Origin: Vibrio fluminensis
GTDB lineage: Bacteria > Pseudomonadota > Gammaproteobacteria > Enterobacterales > Vibrionaceae
Assembly: GCF_015278125.1 (NCBI RefSeq)
Contig: NZ_JADILO010000005.1
Coordinates: forward strand, 62,001-126,000
Direction of reading: 5' to 3'
Length of the DNA: 64,000 nucleotides
A program made the position numbers and the translations under genes. Position 1 is the first letter of the stretch, and the number at the start of each line of letters is the position of its first letter. Positions 45,077 to 52,942 of this stretch are shown here, piece by piece. The notes beneath the pieces were generated by a model. It was not told where the DNA came from, did not search any database, and saw nothing but the letters and a program-made list of their open reading frames with translations.

Positions 45077-45403
45077 ATGAGCATCAAAGAGTGTGATTGG
45101 AAAGTCTTTTGCGAGATTAAAAATGAAGCTATTCAGCTGTATTGCGCAAGACAACTAAATGAAATTATTGAAACTATCACTGACGAATCGCAACCGGCAG
45201 GGGAAAGGTTTCACTTCATGTGCCGATATTCCAAAACATCTGAAAAGCAAATGAAATTTATCTTTGATGGTCATTCTCGGAATAAGGCATTTATTCAGCT
45301 CATGCTAATGTGTGAAGAAAACCTAGTTGCAGAAGCGCAGTACGAACGCCTATCGGATGAGTTAAAAAAGGAAATGATGGCGTTGTTAGAAAGACGGGCA
45401 TAA
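45077..45403 (+). CDS. cassette protein of unknown function (108 aa)
   Basis: This 108-residue soluble protein (MSIKECDWKVFCEIKNEAIQ) is predicted mostly helical with no recognised domain, signal or membrane segment. The ATG at 45077 follows GGAGG, far better than the frame opening at 44951 inside the repeat. Its stop lies in ATAACACAT, the same end motif as neighbouring genes, then an IS remnant follows. Confidence 0.7.
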   Translation: MSIKECDWKVFCEIKNEAIQLYCARQLNEIIETITDESQPAGERFHFMCRYSKTSEKQMKFIFDGHSRNKAFIQLMLMCEENLVAEAQYERLSDELKKEMMALLERRA

Positions 45404-45427
45404 CACATGAATCTTCCCGCTGTCATT

Positions 45428-45712
45428 ATTCCCAAGTTTGCGCCATGTTCTCGCCCAATAATGTGCACCACCACACGCTTCGACACCTATTCGCATATGT
45501 GGCATATTTGCTATTGTAGTCAGCAATTTAGAGCGAGTGACTGATTTATGAAGTAAAACTTTGCCGTGCTGGTCAACAGCATGAATGCTGAAGTGGTTTT
45601 TAGCTAAATCAATCCCGCAAAAATAAGAGTAGTCAGACATGGTGCCTCCGGTGCAAATGTGTACCACTTAAGTGTGGCAGTTTCTGGGGAGGGGGAATCC
45701 ATGTCATTCGTT
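45428..45712 (-). pseudogene. IS110/IS1111-family transposase remnant with one IS end
   Basis: From ATG 45640 (GGAGG upstream) the minus strand reads MSDYSYFCGIDLAKNHFSIH and continues to VEACGGAHYWARTWRKLG, the transposase N-terminal region, then homology stops. The right side (45655-45712) includes AATCCATGTCATTCGTTAT, ending at the R' of an attC. A second, shorter copy lies at 46986-47168. IS1111-attC elements are known to target attC sites. Confidence 0.8.
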
Positions 45713-45738
45713 ATATGCCAATGAAAGGAATACGAAAA

Positions 45739-46164
45739 ATGTCAGAGAAATATATGCTTAGAGCCTTAGAAATTTCTAAGAATGCATTACCCGCTTGTAT
45801 TCCAAATCCTCCTGTTGGTTGTGTTCTTGTCAAAAATGGTGAAGTGGTGGCCGAAGGGTTTACACAATCAATAGGTGGCAACCATGCTGAAGTTCAGGCT
45901 CTTGAATCCTATTCTGCGTCAAAAGAAGGTGTGACCGCATATGTAACATTGGAACCTTGTTCCTTTGTTGGTCGGACTCCTGCTTGTGCAAACACCTTAG
46001 TTGAATCGGGAGTACGGCATGTCGTTGTAGCTATGCTGGATCCAGATTCACGGAACAGTGGAAAGGGTATCGAAATCCTAAGGCAGGCGGGTGTCTCTGT
46101 ACAAGTTGGTTTATGTGCAGAGCAAGTCAGTGCATTCTTGGAACCATACTTAGGTCAATCGTAA
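45739..46164 (+). CDS. cassette protein: RibD-like cytidine-deaminase-fold enzyme
   Basis: This 141-residue protein corresponds to the deaminase half of RibD: PNPPVGCVLVKNGEVVAEGF, the zinc motif GNHAEVQAL and EPCSFVGRTPAC, and an ALL-type C-terminus. The reductase half of RibD is absent. It could act on a pyrimidine or nucleotide; the stand-alone form in a cassette suggests a role other than riboflavin synthesis (inference). GAAAGGAA precedes the ATG at 45739. Its attC is mutated at both ends. Confidence 0.82.
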   Translation: MSEKYMLRALEISKNALPACIPNPPVGCVLVKNGEVVAEGFTQSIGGNHAEVQALESYSASKEGVTAYVTLEPCSFVGRTPACANTLVESGVRHVVVAMLDPDSRNSGKGIEILRQAGVSVQVGLCAEQVSAFLEPYLGQS

Positions 46165-46168
46165 AGGC

Positions 46169-46273
46169 ATATATCAAACTGCTCGAGGCGGACTATCAAC
46201 GCTCGGTGATTTTGGTTCTAGTCAGTTTAAGTATCGTGTTATGCGTTGCTAGCCACTTAGCAGGGCGTCATAT
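46169..46273 (+). repeat. degenerate attC (105 bp) with mutated R'' and R'
   Basis: R'' reads ATATATC (AAC changed to ATC) and R' reads GTCATAT (GTT changed to GTC). The interior CAACGCTCGGTGATTTTGG and GCGTTGCTAGCCACTTAGC is clear. Confidence 0.78.
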
Positions 46274-46585
46274 GCCAGTAATCAAAAAGTCGATAGCAGC
46301 AATAATTTCGTTTCTAAACGTGCTTAGATCGTTGACTGGGGTCGTAAGGATTTTAGTTGGTACACTAGCCATTTGTTGAGTAAGAATCACAAAGTCACCT
46401 TCATCAATATGGATCGTAGGGCATAGGTGGCTAGGGGCTTTTTTCTCTAACAGCTCGATAGGAGTTAAGGGAACTACCAAGCGAGTATTCAGTGAATCTA
46501 GCAACTCGCTTTGGACATCAACAAAATATGGGTAAGCGCTTGCGGTGTTTTTATCGTTGTTTTTATAAAGCGTAAATTGTGACAT
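46268..46585 (-). CDS. ccdB: toxin CcdB (DNA gyrase poison)
   Basis: This 105-residue protein aligns with CcdB along its length: YPYFVDVQSELLDSLNTRLV, PLTPIELLEKKAPSHLCPTI, and AAIDFLITGI at the end. F-plasmid CcdB ends WGI, where Trp-Gly-Ile contact gyrase; here the Trp position is Thr, as I recall for chromosomal Vibrio CcdB. Its last codons (Gly-Ile-stop) are made by the attC R' core. It is transcribed against the array, with ccdA, and shares one base with the ccdA stop. Confidence 0.92.
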   Translation of the reverse strand: MSQFTLYKNNDKNTASAYPYFVDVQSELLDSLNTRLVVPLTPIELLEKKAPSHLCPTIHIDEGDFVILTQQMASVPTKILTTPVNDLSTFRNEIIAAIDFLITGI

Positions 46586-46830
46586 TAGAATACTCGGTAT
46601 GAATCGGAAAATAGTCCGTGTTTTGCCGTTAGATCGTTACAAGCTTCAATAGCTTCGGCATTTTGTTCTAACCATTCGGCTTTCAATTGTTGTTTTACTT
46701 CCTTTTCCAAAGCCTTTTCCATTGTTGCTGATAGGTTGATGTTTAGGCGCTTAGCTTCGGCAAGTAACTCACTGTTAAGGCTAAGGTTTGTGGCCTTTTT
46801 AGGTGCATGTTTGCTATATGTGTTTCTCAT
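46585..46830 (-). CDS. ccdA: antitoxin CcdA
   Basis: This 81-residue protein has an N-terminal ribbon-helix-helix-type region (ATNLSLNSELLAEAKRLNIN, LSATMEKALEKEV) and a C-terminal toxin-binding part ending GLFSDSYRVF. It precedes ccdB with a one-base overlap and an AGGAT ribosome site. It neutralises CcdB and autoregulates the operon. The module has its own promoter in the gap 46831-46880, as expected for an inverted cassette. Confidence 0.92.
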   Translation of the reverse strand: MRNTYSKHAPKKATNLSLNSELLAEAKRLNINLSATMEKALEKEVKQQLKAEWLEQNAEAIEACNDLTAKHGLFSDSYRVF

Positions 46831-46884
46831 AAAGAAATCCTATGCGTATTAATGGTGCGCATTGAGTGTAGGTGAAATCTAGGC

Positions 46885-47175
46885 ATATAACAAATTGTTC
46901 AAAAGTGATTCGGCACGCGTGGCATTTTTACTATGCGTTAGTTTTAGTGGTTAAGGTGGTATGCAGAGGCTTTGGTATTACGTGCCTTACATATATGGTC
47001 TCCCATGCTTTGCAAGTCAGCATCATGTTGGTCAACAGCATGAATGCTGAAGTGGTTTTTAGCTAAATCAATCCCGCAGAAATAAGAGTAATCAGACATG
47101 GTGCCTCCGGTGCAAATGTGTACCACTTAAGTGTGGCAGTTCCTCGGGTAGGGGAATCCATGCCATTCGTTATAA
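46885..47175 (+). repeat. attC site interrupted by an IS remnant
   Basis: R'' ATATAAC (46885-46891) and the left stem (CACGCGTGGCATTTTTACTA) are intact. The sequence then breaks at about 46985. R' GTTATAA is found at 47169-47175, after an IS end like that at 45712. Confidence 0.78.
46986..47168 (-). pseudogene. IS110/IS1111-family remnant inside attC
   Basis: From ATG 47099 the minus strand reads MSDYSYFCGIDLAKNHFSIH then AVDQH, identical to the copy at 45640, and then diverges. Its right flank (GTACCACTTAAGTGTGGCAG, ATCCATGCCATTCGTTAT) also matches. Only about 25-30 transposase codons remain. Confidence 0.78.
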
Positions 47176-47279
47176 CTACTTGGCAGCATGATCTCCCTCG
47201 AAATATATTCTTACAGCTTTGCAAGTGAAGGTCACTATAGCTAGTTTGTTCTTTATACAGTCATAAGTTAGGAACACAC

Positions 47280-47540
47280 ATGTTCAAGTGCCCAAACTGC
47301 TCAGCGCCCTTGACCGTATGGGATAAACTCAATTTCACCCCTGATAAACCAGTGATTTGTAAAAAATGCTCGCAAAAGTTATTACCGTTTAGAGTGTATT
47401 ATTTTGGAACATTTTTTGTTCTGACTTTTGGCACGTCCTCTTTAATAAACTATCTCGAATTCAATGCGTTAAGTGCATCAGGGATAGCATTGACGTGTAG
47501 CTTCTTCCTATATATATGTCAGCCAATTCGAAAAGCTTAG
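47280..47540 (+). CDS. cassette protein: zinc ribbon plus membrane segments
   Basis: This 86-residue protein has an N-terminal CPNC and CKKC pair (residues 4-7 and 31-34; four cysteines for one zinc ribbon) and two membrane segments (about 40-58 and 64-81). AGGAA precedes the ATG. Function unknown. The stop abuts R'' TTATAAC, and repeat copy D follows. Confidence 0.72.
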   Translation: MFKCPNCSAPLTVWDKLNFTPDKPVICKKCSQKLLPFRVYYFGTFFVLTFGTSSLINYLEFNALSASGIALTCSFFLYICQPIRKA

Positions 47541-47543
47541 TTA

Positions 47544-47624
47544 TAACACATATGAGCCTTCTACCTGTCAATAGGCAATAACATTCTGTTGGCTGCGCAA
47601 AAAGCCAATGCTCTTCGAACAACA
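47544..47624 (+). repeat. non-VCR repeat, copy D (unit 1, partial)
   Basis: It starts TAACACATATGAGCC at the cassette end. The hairpin stem is shortened to TTGGCT/AGCCAA with a changed loop. It breaks off before unit 2. Confidence 0.72.
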
Positions 47625-47730
47625 GGTGGTTAGAGTGTAAGAATTTAGCTAACTTTATATAGTAATGAACATAGTGTTCAGGCGTTTTAGCCAATTTTAA
47701 GTTTAGCGTATTACAATTATTGGAGGATTC

Positions 47731-48144
47731 ATGAAAGGTCAGGGAAAGTGCCTATGTGGCTTGGTTCAGTTGGAAGTAGAGTACGCCAGTAATGAACTAG
47801 CGGCTTGTCATTGTAGTATGTGTCGAAATTGGTCTGGCGGTCCGATGTTAGCCATCGATTGCGCTGATTCAGTTAAAATATCAGGCGAAGCAAACGTTGT
47901 AAGGTATCGATCATCAGATTGGGCAGAAAGAGGTTTCTGCGGTAAATGTGGCACCCATTTATTCTACTTTTTAGTACCAAATAATCAGTATCATCTTCCT
48001 GTCGGACTATTGATGTCAGGGGCAGATTTCAAGCTAACTCACCAAATATTCATTGATGAAAAGCCAGAATATTATGATTTTGAAAATGAAACGCAAAATA
48101 TGACAGGTGCAGAAGTTTTTGCTTACTTTGAAAGTGGTGAGTAA
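47731..48144 (+). CDS. cassette protein: GFA-family zinc protein, second copy
   Basis: This 137-residue protein has the GFA cysteine pattern GKCLCGLVQLEV, ACHCSMCRNWSGG and GFCGKCGTHLFY. It shares the family but little sequence with the GFA protein at 40082-40465, so they arrived separately. TTGGAGG precedes the ATG. Enzymatic activity is unproven for most such proteins. Confidence 0.88.
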   Translation: MKGQGKCLCGLVQLEVEYASNELAACHCSMCRNWSGGPMLAIDCADSVKISGEANVVRYRSSDWAERGFCGKCGTHLFYFLVPNNQYHLPVGLLMSGADFKLTHQIFIDEKPEYYDFENETQNMTGAEVFAYFESGE

Positions 48145-48149
48145 GTCGG

Positions 48150-48240
48150 TACTTCTGACAGTTTGCTCGGTTTCACTTCAAATTCAGTAATTGTATTAAT
48201 TAGTCGATATGCGCTCACCGTATTTAGCAGGGAACCAAGT
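48150..48240 (+). repeat. strongly degenerate attC-like sequence
   Basis: GACAGTTTGCTCGGTTTCAC and ATATGCGCTCACCGTATTTAGCAGGG resemble eroded VCR right and left parts, but no R''/R' pair can be matched. Confidence 0.45.
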
Positions 48241-48328
48241 AGTTTGTTTACTATTAAGGACATAGAAACGTTGTTAGAAAAACGATATGGTCAGTCTATG
48301 CCATTCGTTCAATGGTCGGAGGGTTAAT

Positions 48329-48811
48329 ATGCAGTGGAGTAAACGTAAGAAGCGGGTGGAAAGCTTCTTTGCTGACTCAGTTAAGGGGCGAGTAGAACTG
48401 CGCACAACACATTACAGATCAACACATGATCAACAAGGTCGTGGTTATATCACCTTCGATAAGAACGAAGTATGGAGTATGTGTACTCTGTCATTTTACT
48501 CAGTTGAATATGAACGAATTGACGTCTTCGTAAGTGAAGTAATCACGCCCTATCAAGCTCAACTGCTTGCTCATGAACAGCTCAAGTCAGAGGGTAGGTT
48601 AAGTCAGTACCTGTACTATGAATCACTCGACGAATACTGCGATAACACAATTGAAGAATCATTAACGTCACCGAATCTACTCATACGGTGTTTGGCTTTG
48701 CTTGATTCTCGTTTAGGGCAGAGACGCATACGTAAAATTGACTTAGACAAAGAAAGCCCAATGTTTGCGAAGTTTTATGAGATAAGAAGAGAATGTGACA
48801 ATGCCATTTAA
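48329..48811 (+). CDS. SF0329-family protein, function unknown
   Basis: This 160-residue protein (MQWSKRKKRVESFFADSVKG) matches the SF0329 family: RYHSTHDQxGRG-like HYRSTHDQQGRGYITFDK, WSMCTLSFYSVEYERI, and LLIRCLALLDSRLGQRRIRK near the end. The family is widespread in enterobacteria and vibrios, and has no known role. The ATG at 48329 follows GGAGG. It is the last gene of the array; attC-like debris follows. Confidence 0.8.
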   Translation: MQWSKRKKRVESFFADSVKGRVELRTTHYRSTHDQQGRGYITFDKNEVWSMCTLSFYSVEYERIDVFVSEVITPYQAQLLAHEQLKSEGRLSQYLYYESLDEYCDNTIEESLTSPNLLIRCLALLDSRLGQRRIRKIDLDKESPMFAKFYEIRRECDNAI

Positions 48812-49159
48812 TAGTTGCGTTAGCCTGACTGCTAACTTTTGGCATTTTGAGTTCTAGTTGGCATTTATAGAGGAATAGGGAGTCATAATTGACCGTTTGG
48901 GCAACAACTCTCTTGAGTAATCACTTCTCGCTACAATGAGTGAGTGGAGCAAATTAGCTCCGCTCATCAAAAGCCAGTCTAAAATGAAACTTAAGGAGCT
49001 TTCGGGGATCCATATGTTCCATCTTATATACTTCGCAGTTACCATTCGGCTTATAAGACAAAATTCCGAACAGCACCTTATCGAGTTGTCTATGACGTCA
49101 TTGATAATGTGATGGTCGTATACATATTGGCTATAGGGATGCATGGATTACCATAAATG
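48812..49159. other. 348 bp between the last cassette gene and liuE
   Basis: The left part (TTGGCATTTTGAGTTCTAG near 48840) is attC-like debris. The remainder is without a recognised gene and contains the liu operon terminator region, though no clear hairpin is seen. Confidence 0.5.
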
Positions 49160-50053
49160 CTATGGCTCCCCTAAAGCCAACGCCACTTTTGAGACAGGCT
49201 GTTTACCTAGGGCGCGGCAAATCTCCCAGCCAGCTTGGTTGATGGCATCGATATCAACGCCTGTTTCAATGCCTAGGTTGTGACAAAGATAGAGCACATC
49301 TTCCGTTGCTACGTTGCCACTGGCGCCTTTCGCATAAGGGCAGCCACCTAAACCTGCGACTGCGCTGTCTACAGTACCAATACCCATCAACAATGCTTGG
49401 TAAATGTTTGCTAAAGCTTGTCCGTAAGTATCATGGAAATGTACTGCTAAGGCATCTTTTGGTAGTTGCTTAAACAGTGCATCAAGCATCGCTTCGACTC
49501 GTTTCGGCGTTGCTTTGCCGACCGTATCTCCGAGTGAGATTTCATAGCACCCCATATCAAACAGTTTACTGGCGATTAAAGCGGTCTGCTCTGGCTTGAT
49601 GTTGCCCTCATAAGGACAAACCATGGTGCAAGAGAGATAGCCGCGTACGTCAATTTTATGTTGTTGAGCGAGGGCGATCACAGGTTCAAAGCGCTGTAAG
49701 CTTTCCTCGATAGAACAGTTAATGTTCTTTTGACTAAAGGACTCGGAAGCAGAACCAAACACCGCGACTTGTTTCACGCCACTTTCTATCGCACGCTCTA
49801 AACCGGCAAGATTAGGGGTGAGGGCGCTATAGATGATCCCCGGCTGCTGGTGGATGTTGGCAAAAACCTGAGCGGAGTCTGCCATCTGTGGCACCCATTT
49901 GGGTGACACAAATGATCCGGCTTCGATGTGTTTGAGTCCGCTGTGGCTTAATCGGTTGATTAAGCGAACTTTGTCCTCTAGCATGACTGACTGTTCATTT
50001 TGCAGCCCATCACGTGCACCAACTTCAACGATGTTAACTTTGGTTGGAAGCAT
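49160..50053 (-). CDS. liuE: hydroxymethylglutaryl-CoA lyase
   Basis: This 297-residue TIM-barrel lyase has VEVGARDGLQNEQ at the N-terminus (catalytic Arg/Asp), HFHDTYGQALANIYQ, and the signature GCPYAKGASGNVATEDVLY with the catalytic Cys. It splits HMG-CoA to acetyl-CoA and acetoacetate, the final leucine step. It overlaps liuD by 20 bp, with GGAGA before the ATG. It is the last gene of liuRABCDE and the first core gene after the integron. Confidence 0.95.
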   Translation of the reverse strand: MLPTKVNIVEVGARDGLQNEQSVMLEDKVRLINRLSHSGLKHIEAGSFVSPKWVPQMADSAQVFANIHQQPGIIYSALTPNLAGLERAIESGVKQVAVFGSASESFSQKNINCSIEESLQRFEPVIALAQQHKIDVRGYLSCTMVCPYEGNIKPEQTALIASKLFDMGCYEISLGDTVGKATPKRVEAMLDALFKQLPKDALAVHFHDTYGQALANIYQALLMGIGTVDSAVAGLGGCPYAKGASGNVATEDVLYLCHNLGIETGVDIDAINQAGWEICRALGKQPVSKVALALGEP

Positions 50054-52094
50054 GTTTTATCTCCGGAGTGGAATCATCATCTGGCGTAGAGAGATGCAGT
50101 AGCACGGCGCCGTGCTGAACTTGATCGCCCAACTCACATAACACATCATCAATGACTGCGGCTTGGGTGGCATTGATGGTGTATTCCATCTTCATTGCTT
50201 CAACTACTAACAATGGGTCACCTTGTGCGACTTGGTCGCCTTTCTCAACCAGAAGGGCGGAGACAATGCCATTGAGCGGTGCCGTCGGGTTGAGCTCTTC
50301 TTGGTTATCTTGAGCCGATTCATAGTTGGGCTGATGAGTAAATTCATAGGCTTGCCCTTGATAGAAAACAGCCGTCGAATCTGGAGTCACTTGTGCTTGA
50401 AAGTGGTAGCGTACGCCATCGATTTCTACAGTCATGACCGCGCCATTTTTAATAATCGTGTCAATATTCGTGTCAATAGTCGTCACGCGGTACAGTTGGT
50501 CTTGCACATTCACTTTGAAGTGATTGTTTCTTTGACCAGTATGGGTAATGACTGTTTGGTGATTTTCGTTTTTCTTACTTTCATTTGGATGAGTGAAGTT
50601 GAATCGAGACACATGCTGCTGCGAGAGTCGAAAGCCTTCACGGCTTGGTTCAGGTAGCGTCTTTCGGTGCTGTGGGCATGATTGGTTTAGGCGTGCGATG
50701 GTCGCCATAGTCAGCAAGATTGCGTGCTCGCAGGTTTGTCGTTGTTGGATCGACTCTTGGTGGGTGATTAGAAAGTCAGTATCCAAAGCAACGTCAGCAA
50801 AAGCATCCTGGCTGATAATGCTGTGCAAATAGCCAATATTGGTGGTGATACCGAGGACATGATAGTGGCTTAATGCCTCTTTAAGCAGTCTAATGGCGCT
50901 GGTGCGAGTATCGCCGAATACAATCAGCTTGCTGATCATCGGATCATAATATTCGCTAACACTATCGCCTTGTACAATCCCGCTGTCTACACGAACGTTC
51001 GAAAGAAAGCTTGGCTCAGAGAGATAATGGATTTTCCCTGTAGAGGGTATAAAGTCACGGGCAGGATCTTCTGCGTAAATGCGTAGCTCAATGGCGTGCC
51101 CTGAATGGACAATGTCATGCTGCGTAATTGGTAAAGCTTCACCTGATGCTACTCGTAACTGCCATTCGACCAAATCTACACCGGTAATGAGTTCAGTCAC
51201 TGGATGTTCAACCTGCAAGCGCGTGTTCATTTCCATAAAGTAGAATTCGCCACTGCTATCGAGCAGGAATTCCACCGTTCCTGCCCCAACGTAATTAATC
51301 GCTTGGGCAGCTTGTACAGCGGCTTCACCCATGGTACGACGCAGTTGATCGCTCAATCCAGGCGCTGGGGCTTCTTCAACCACTTTCTGGTGGCGACGTT
51401 GGATTGAACAATCGCGGTCTGATAAGTAGAGGCAATGGCCATGTTGATCTGCAAATACTTGGATTTCAACATGGCGCGGTTTTACGATGCATTTTTCAAT
51501 TAAGAGTTGTTGGTCGCCAAAGCTCGATTGAGCTTCACGCTGAGCACTCTCTATGGCGAATGGCATTTCTTCTGCGCGGTTGACGACCCGCATCCCTTTA
51601 CCGCCGCCGCCCATGACTGCTTTGAGCATTACCGGGTAGCCAATTTTGTTTGCTTCCTCGGTAAGGTGCTTGAGTGAATTATCTTGACCGTGGTAGCCGG
51701 GGACCAATGGTACCTTGGCTTGTTCCATAATCGCTTTCGCTTGGGATTTAGATCCCATTTGGTCAATCGCATCAACAGGTGGACCGATAAATACGATCCC
51801 ATTCTCTTGGCACGCTTTGGCGAACTGGGCGTTTTCTGAAAGAAAACCGTAACCGGGATGAATGGCGTCCACTTGATGCTGCTTAGCCACTTGGATGATC
51901 TTATCGATATTTAAGTAGGATTCACTCGCAGGAGATGAGCCAATATACTCAGCAATATCCGCTTGCTTGCAATGCTGACTAGTGCGGTCTGCATCGGAGT
52001 ATACCGCAACGGTTTCGACGCCCATTTCTTTTGCTGTGCGCATGACTCGACAGGCAATTTCACCACGGTTGGCGATTAAAATTCGTTTAAACAT
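50034..52094 (-). CDS. liuD: methylcrotonyl-CoA carboxylase, biotin-carboxylase/carrier (alpha) subunit
   Basis: This 686-residue protein has the biotin carboxylase domain (MFKRILIANRGEIACRVMRT; MLKAVMGGGGKGMRVV ATP-grasp; EMNTRLQVEHPVTE) and a C-terminal biotinyl domain with VVEAMKMEYT, the biotinylated lysine. The ATG at 52094 is chosen for its GGAGG ribosome site; the frame opens upstream at 52196 inside liuC. Together with LiuB it carboxylates 3-methylcrotonyl-CoA. The liuC stop lies one base before this ATG. Confidence 0.95.
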   Translation of the reverse strand: MFKRILIANRGEIACRVMRTAKEMGVETVAVYSDADRTSQHCKQADIAEYIGSSPASESYLNIDKIIQVAKQHQVDAIHPGYGFLSENAQFAKACQENGIVFIGPPVDAIDQMGSKSQAKAIMEQAKVPLVPGYHGQDNSLKHLTEEANKIGYPVMLKAVMGGGGKGMRVVNRAEEMPFAIESAQREAQSSFGDQQLLIEKCIVKPRHVEIQVFADQHGHCLYLSDRDCSIQRRHQKVVEEAPAPGLSDQLRRTMGEAAVQAAQAINYVGAGTVEFLLDSSGEFYFMEMNTRLQVEHPVTELITGVDLVEWQLRVASGEALPITQHDIVHSGHAIELRIYAEDPARDFIPSTGKIHYLSEPSFLSNVRVDSGIVQGDSVSEYYDPMISKLIVFGDTRTSAIRLLKEALSHYHVLGITTNIGYLHSIISQDAFADVALDTDFLITHQESIQQRQTCEHAILLTMATIARLNQSCPQHRKTLPEPSREGFRLSQQHVSRFNFTHPNESKKNENHQTVITHTGQRNNHFKVNVQDQLYRVTTIDTNIDTIIKNGAVMTVEIDGVRYHFQAQVTPDSTAVFYQGQAYEFTHQPNYESAQDNQEELNPTAPLNGIVSALLVEKGDQVAQGDPLLVVEAMKMEYTINATQAAVIDDVLCELGDQVQHGAVLLHLSTPDDDSTPEIKHASNQS

Positions 52095-52095
52095 A

Positions 52096-52869
52096 TTACC
52101 TCCAAACCGGTGAACGTTTTGCAAAGAATGCGCTAAGCCCTTCTTGACCCTCTTTGGAGACTCGAGCAGAAGCGATCGCTTGGCTGGTGTGATCAATCAA
52201 GGCTTGATCAATAGGTTGATTGTCACAATGCAGACAGAGCTGTTTAGCCGCTGCTAAAGCATTGGGACCATGACTGGCTAACTGTTGTGTGATGCTGTTG
52301 GCAAGTTCATGGGGCTGATAGGAAAGATGGTGGAGGATCGCTAAGTTTAATGCTGTATCACTGTCGATGACCTCTGCCGTTAAAAAGTAACGACGGCATT
52401 GTCTTTGACCAATGGTGCGCATTACATAAGGCCCAATCGTTGCTGGGATTAACCCCAACTTGACTTCACTGAGACAAAAGCGGCTATCAGGTGTGCCTAT
52501 CGCAATATCGCAGCAGCAAATTAAGCCGAGCGCACCGCCATACGCAGCCCCTTGGGCAATAACGATGGTAGGCTTAGGGAAGGTATCGAGTTTATGCAGC
52601 AGCAAGGCTAATTGCTGCGCGTCACGCAAGTTGTCTTGCTCGGACATACTCGCCATCGATTTCATCCAGTTTAAATCCGCTCCGGCGGAAAAGTGTTTAC
52701 CATTCGCGTCTAAAACCAGCGCGTTAAGTGATGAGTCTTGTTTTAACTCATCCAGTTTGGTGATTAAATTGGCAATCAGCACATCGTCAAACGCGTTGTG
52801 CTTTTCAGGGCGATTGAGGGTTAACCAAGCCACGCCGTTGCTGTCTTTTTCAAGCAGTAGTCCTGTCAT
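52096..52869 (-). CDS. liuC: methylglutaconyl-CoA hydratase (enoyl-CoA hydratase family)
   Basis: This 257-residue crotonase-fold enzyme has HFSAGADLNWMKSMA and AQGAAYGGALGLICCCDIAI, the two oxyanion-hole loops, and LSEVKLGLIPATIGPYV. Its position between the two carboxylase subunits identifies it as the hydratase converting 3-methylglutaconyl-CoA to HMG-CoA. It ends one base before the liuD ATG. Confidence 0.9.
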   Translation of the reverse strand: MTGLLLEKDSNGVAWLTLNRPEKHNAFDDVLIANLITKLDELKQDSSLNALVLDANGKHFSAGADLNWMKSMASMSEQDNLRDAQQLALLLHKLDTFPKPTIVIAQGAAYGGALGLICCCDIAIGTPDSRFCLSEVKLGLIPATIGPYVMRTIGQRQCRRYFLTAEVIDSDTALNLAILHHLSYQPHELANSITQQLASHGPNALAAAKQLCLHCDNQPIDQALIDHTSQAIASARVSKEGQEGLSAFFAKRSPVWR

Positions 52870-52942
52870 ATGACGTCCTGTGTCAAAATTAACGTTGAAC
52901 CTTTGTCTTTTTAATTTTAGTAGATAAAGATCAATATGTTAT

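Larger units (their letters stand above)
35852..48850. mobile_element. sedentary chromosomal integron (about 13 kb)
   Basis: Leftward intI, attI and a rightward array of at least eight recognisable cassettes with Vibrio-type attC sites, then an eroded distal part with degenerate attC sites, IS remnants and other repeats. The distal border is uncertain: attC-like debris (TTGGCATTTTGAGTTCTAG) is still seen near 48840, and liuE ends at 49160. It lies inside a metabolic region whose flanks share LiuR-type control. Confidence 0.9.

Noticed and set aside
46113..46379. Plus-strand ORF across the attC after the deaminase gene
   Set aside because: It runs through the attC and antisense to ccdB with no ribosome site.
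46872..47066. Plus-strand ORF with RHAWHFYYALVLVVKVVC
   Set aside because: It is translation through the left half of an attC site and an IS remnant. Such products are annotated elsewhere as DUF3265 but reflect the repeat, not a conserved gene here.
35852..48850. CRISPR array from the many regularly spaced repeats
   Set aside because: Repeats are 126-128 bp attC sites with gene-sized spacers; no short repeats with 30-40 bp spacers and no cas genes.
51095..52196. liuD start at 52196 giving a 720-residue protein
   Set aside because: The extra N-terminus lies inside liuC in another frame, and the ATG at 52094 has GGAGG and the conserved MFKRILIANRGEIA start.
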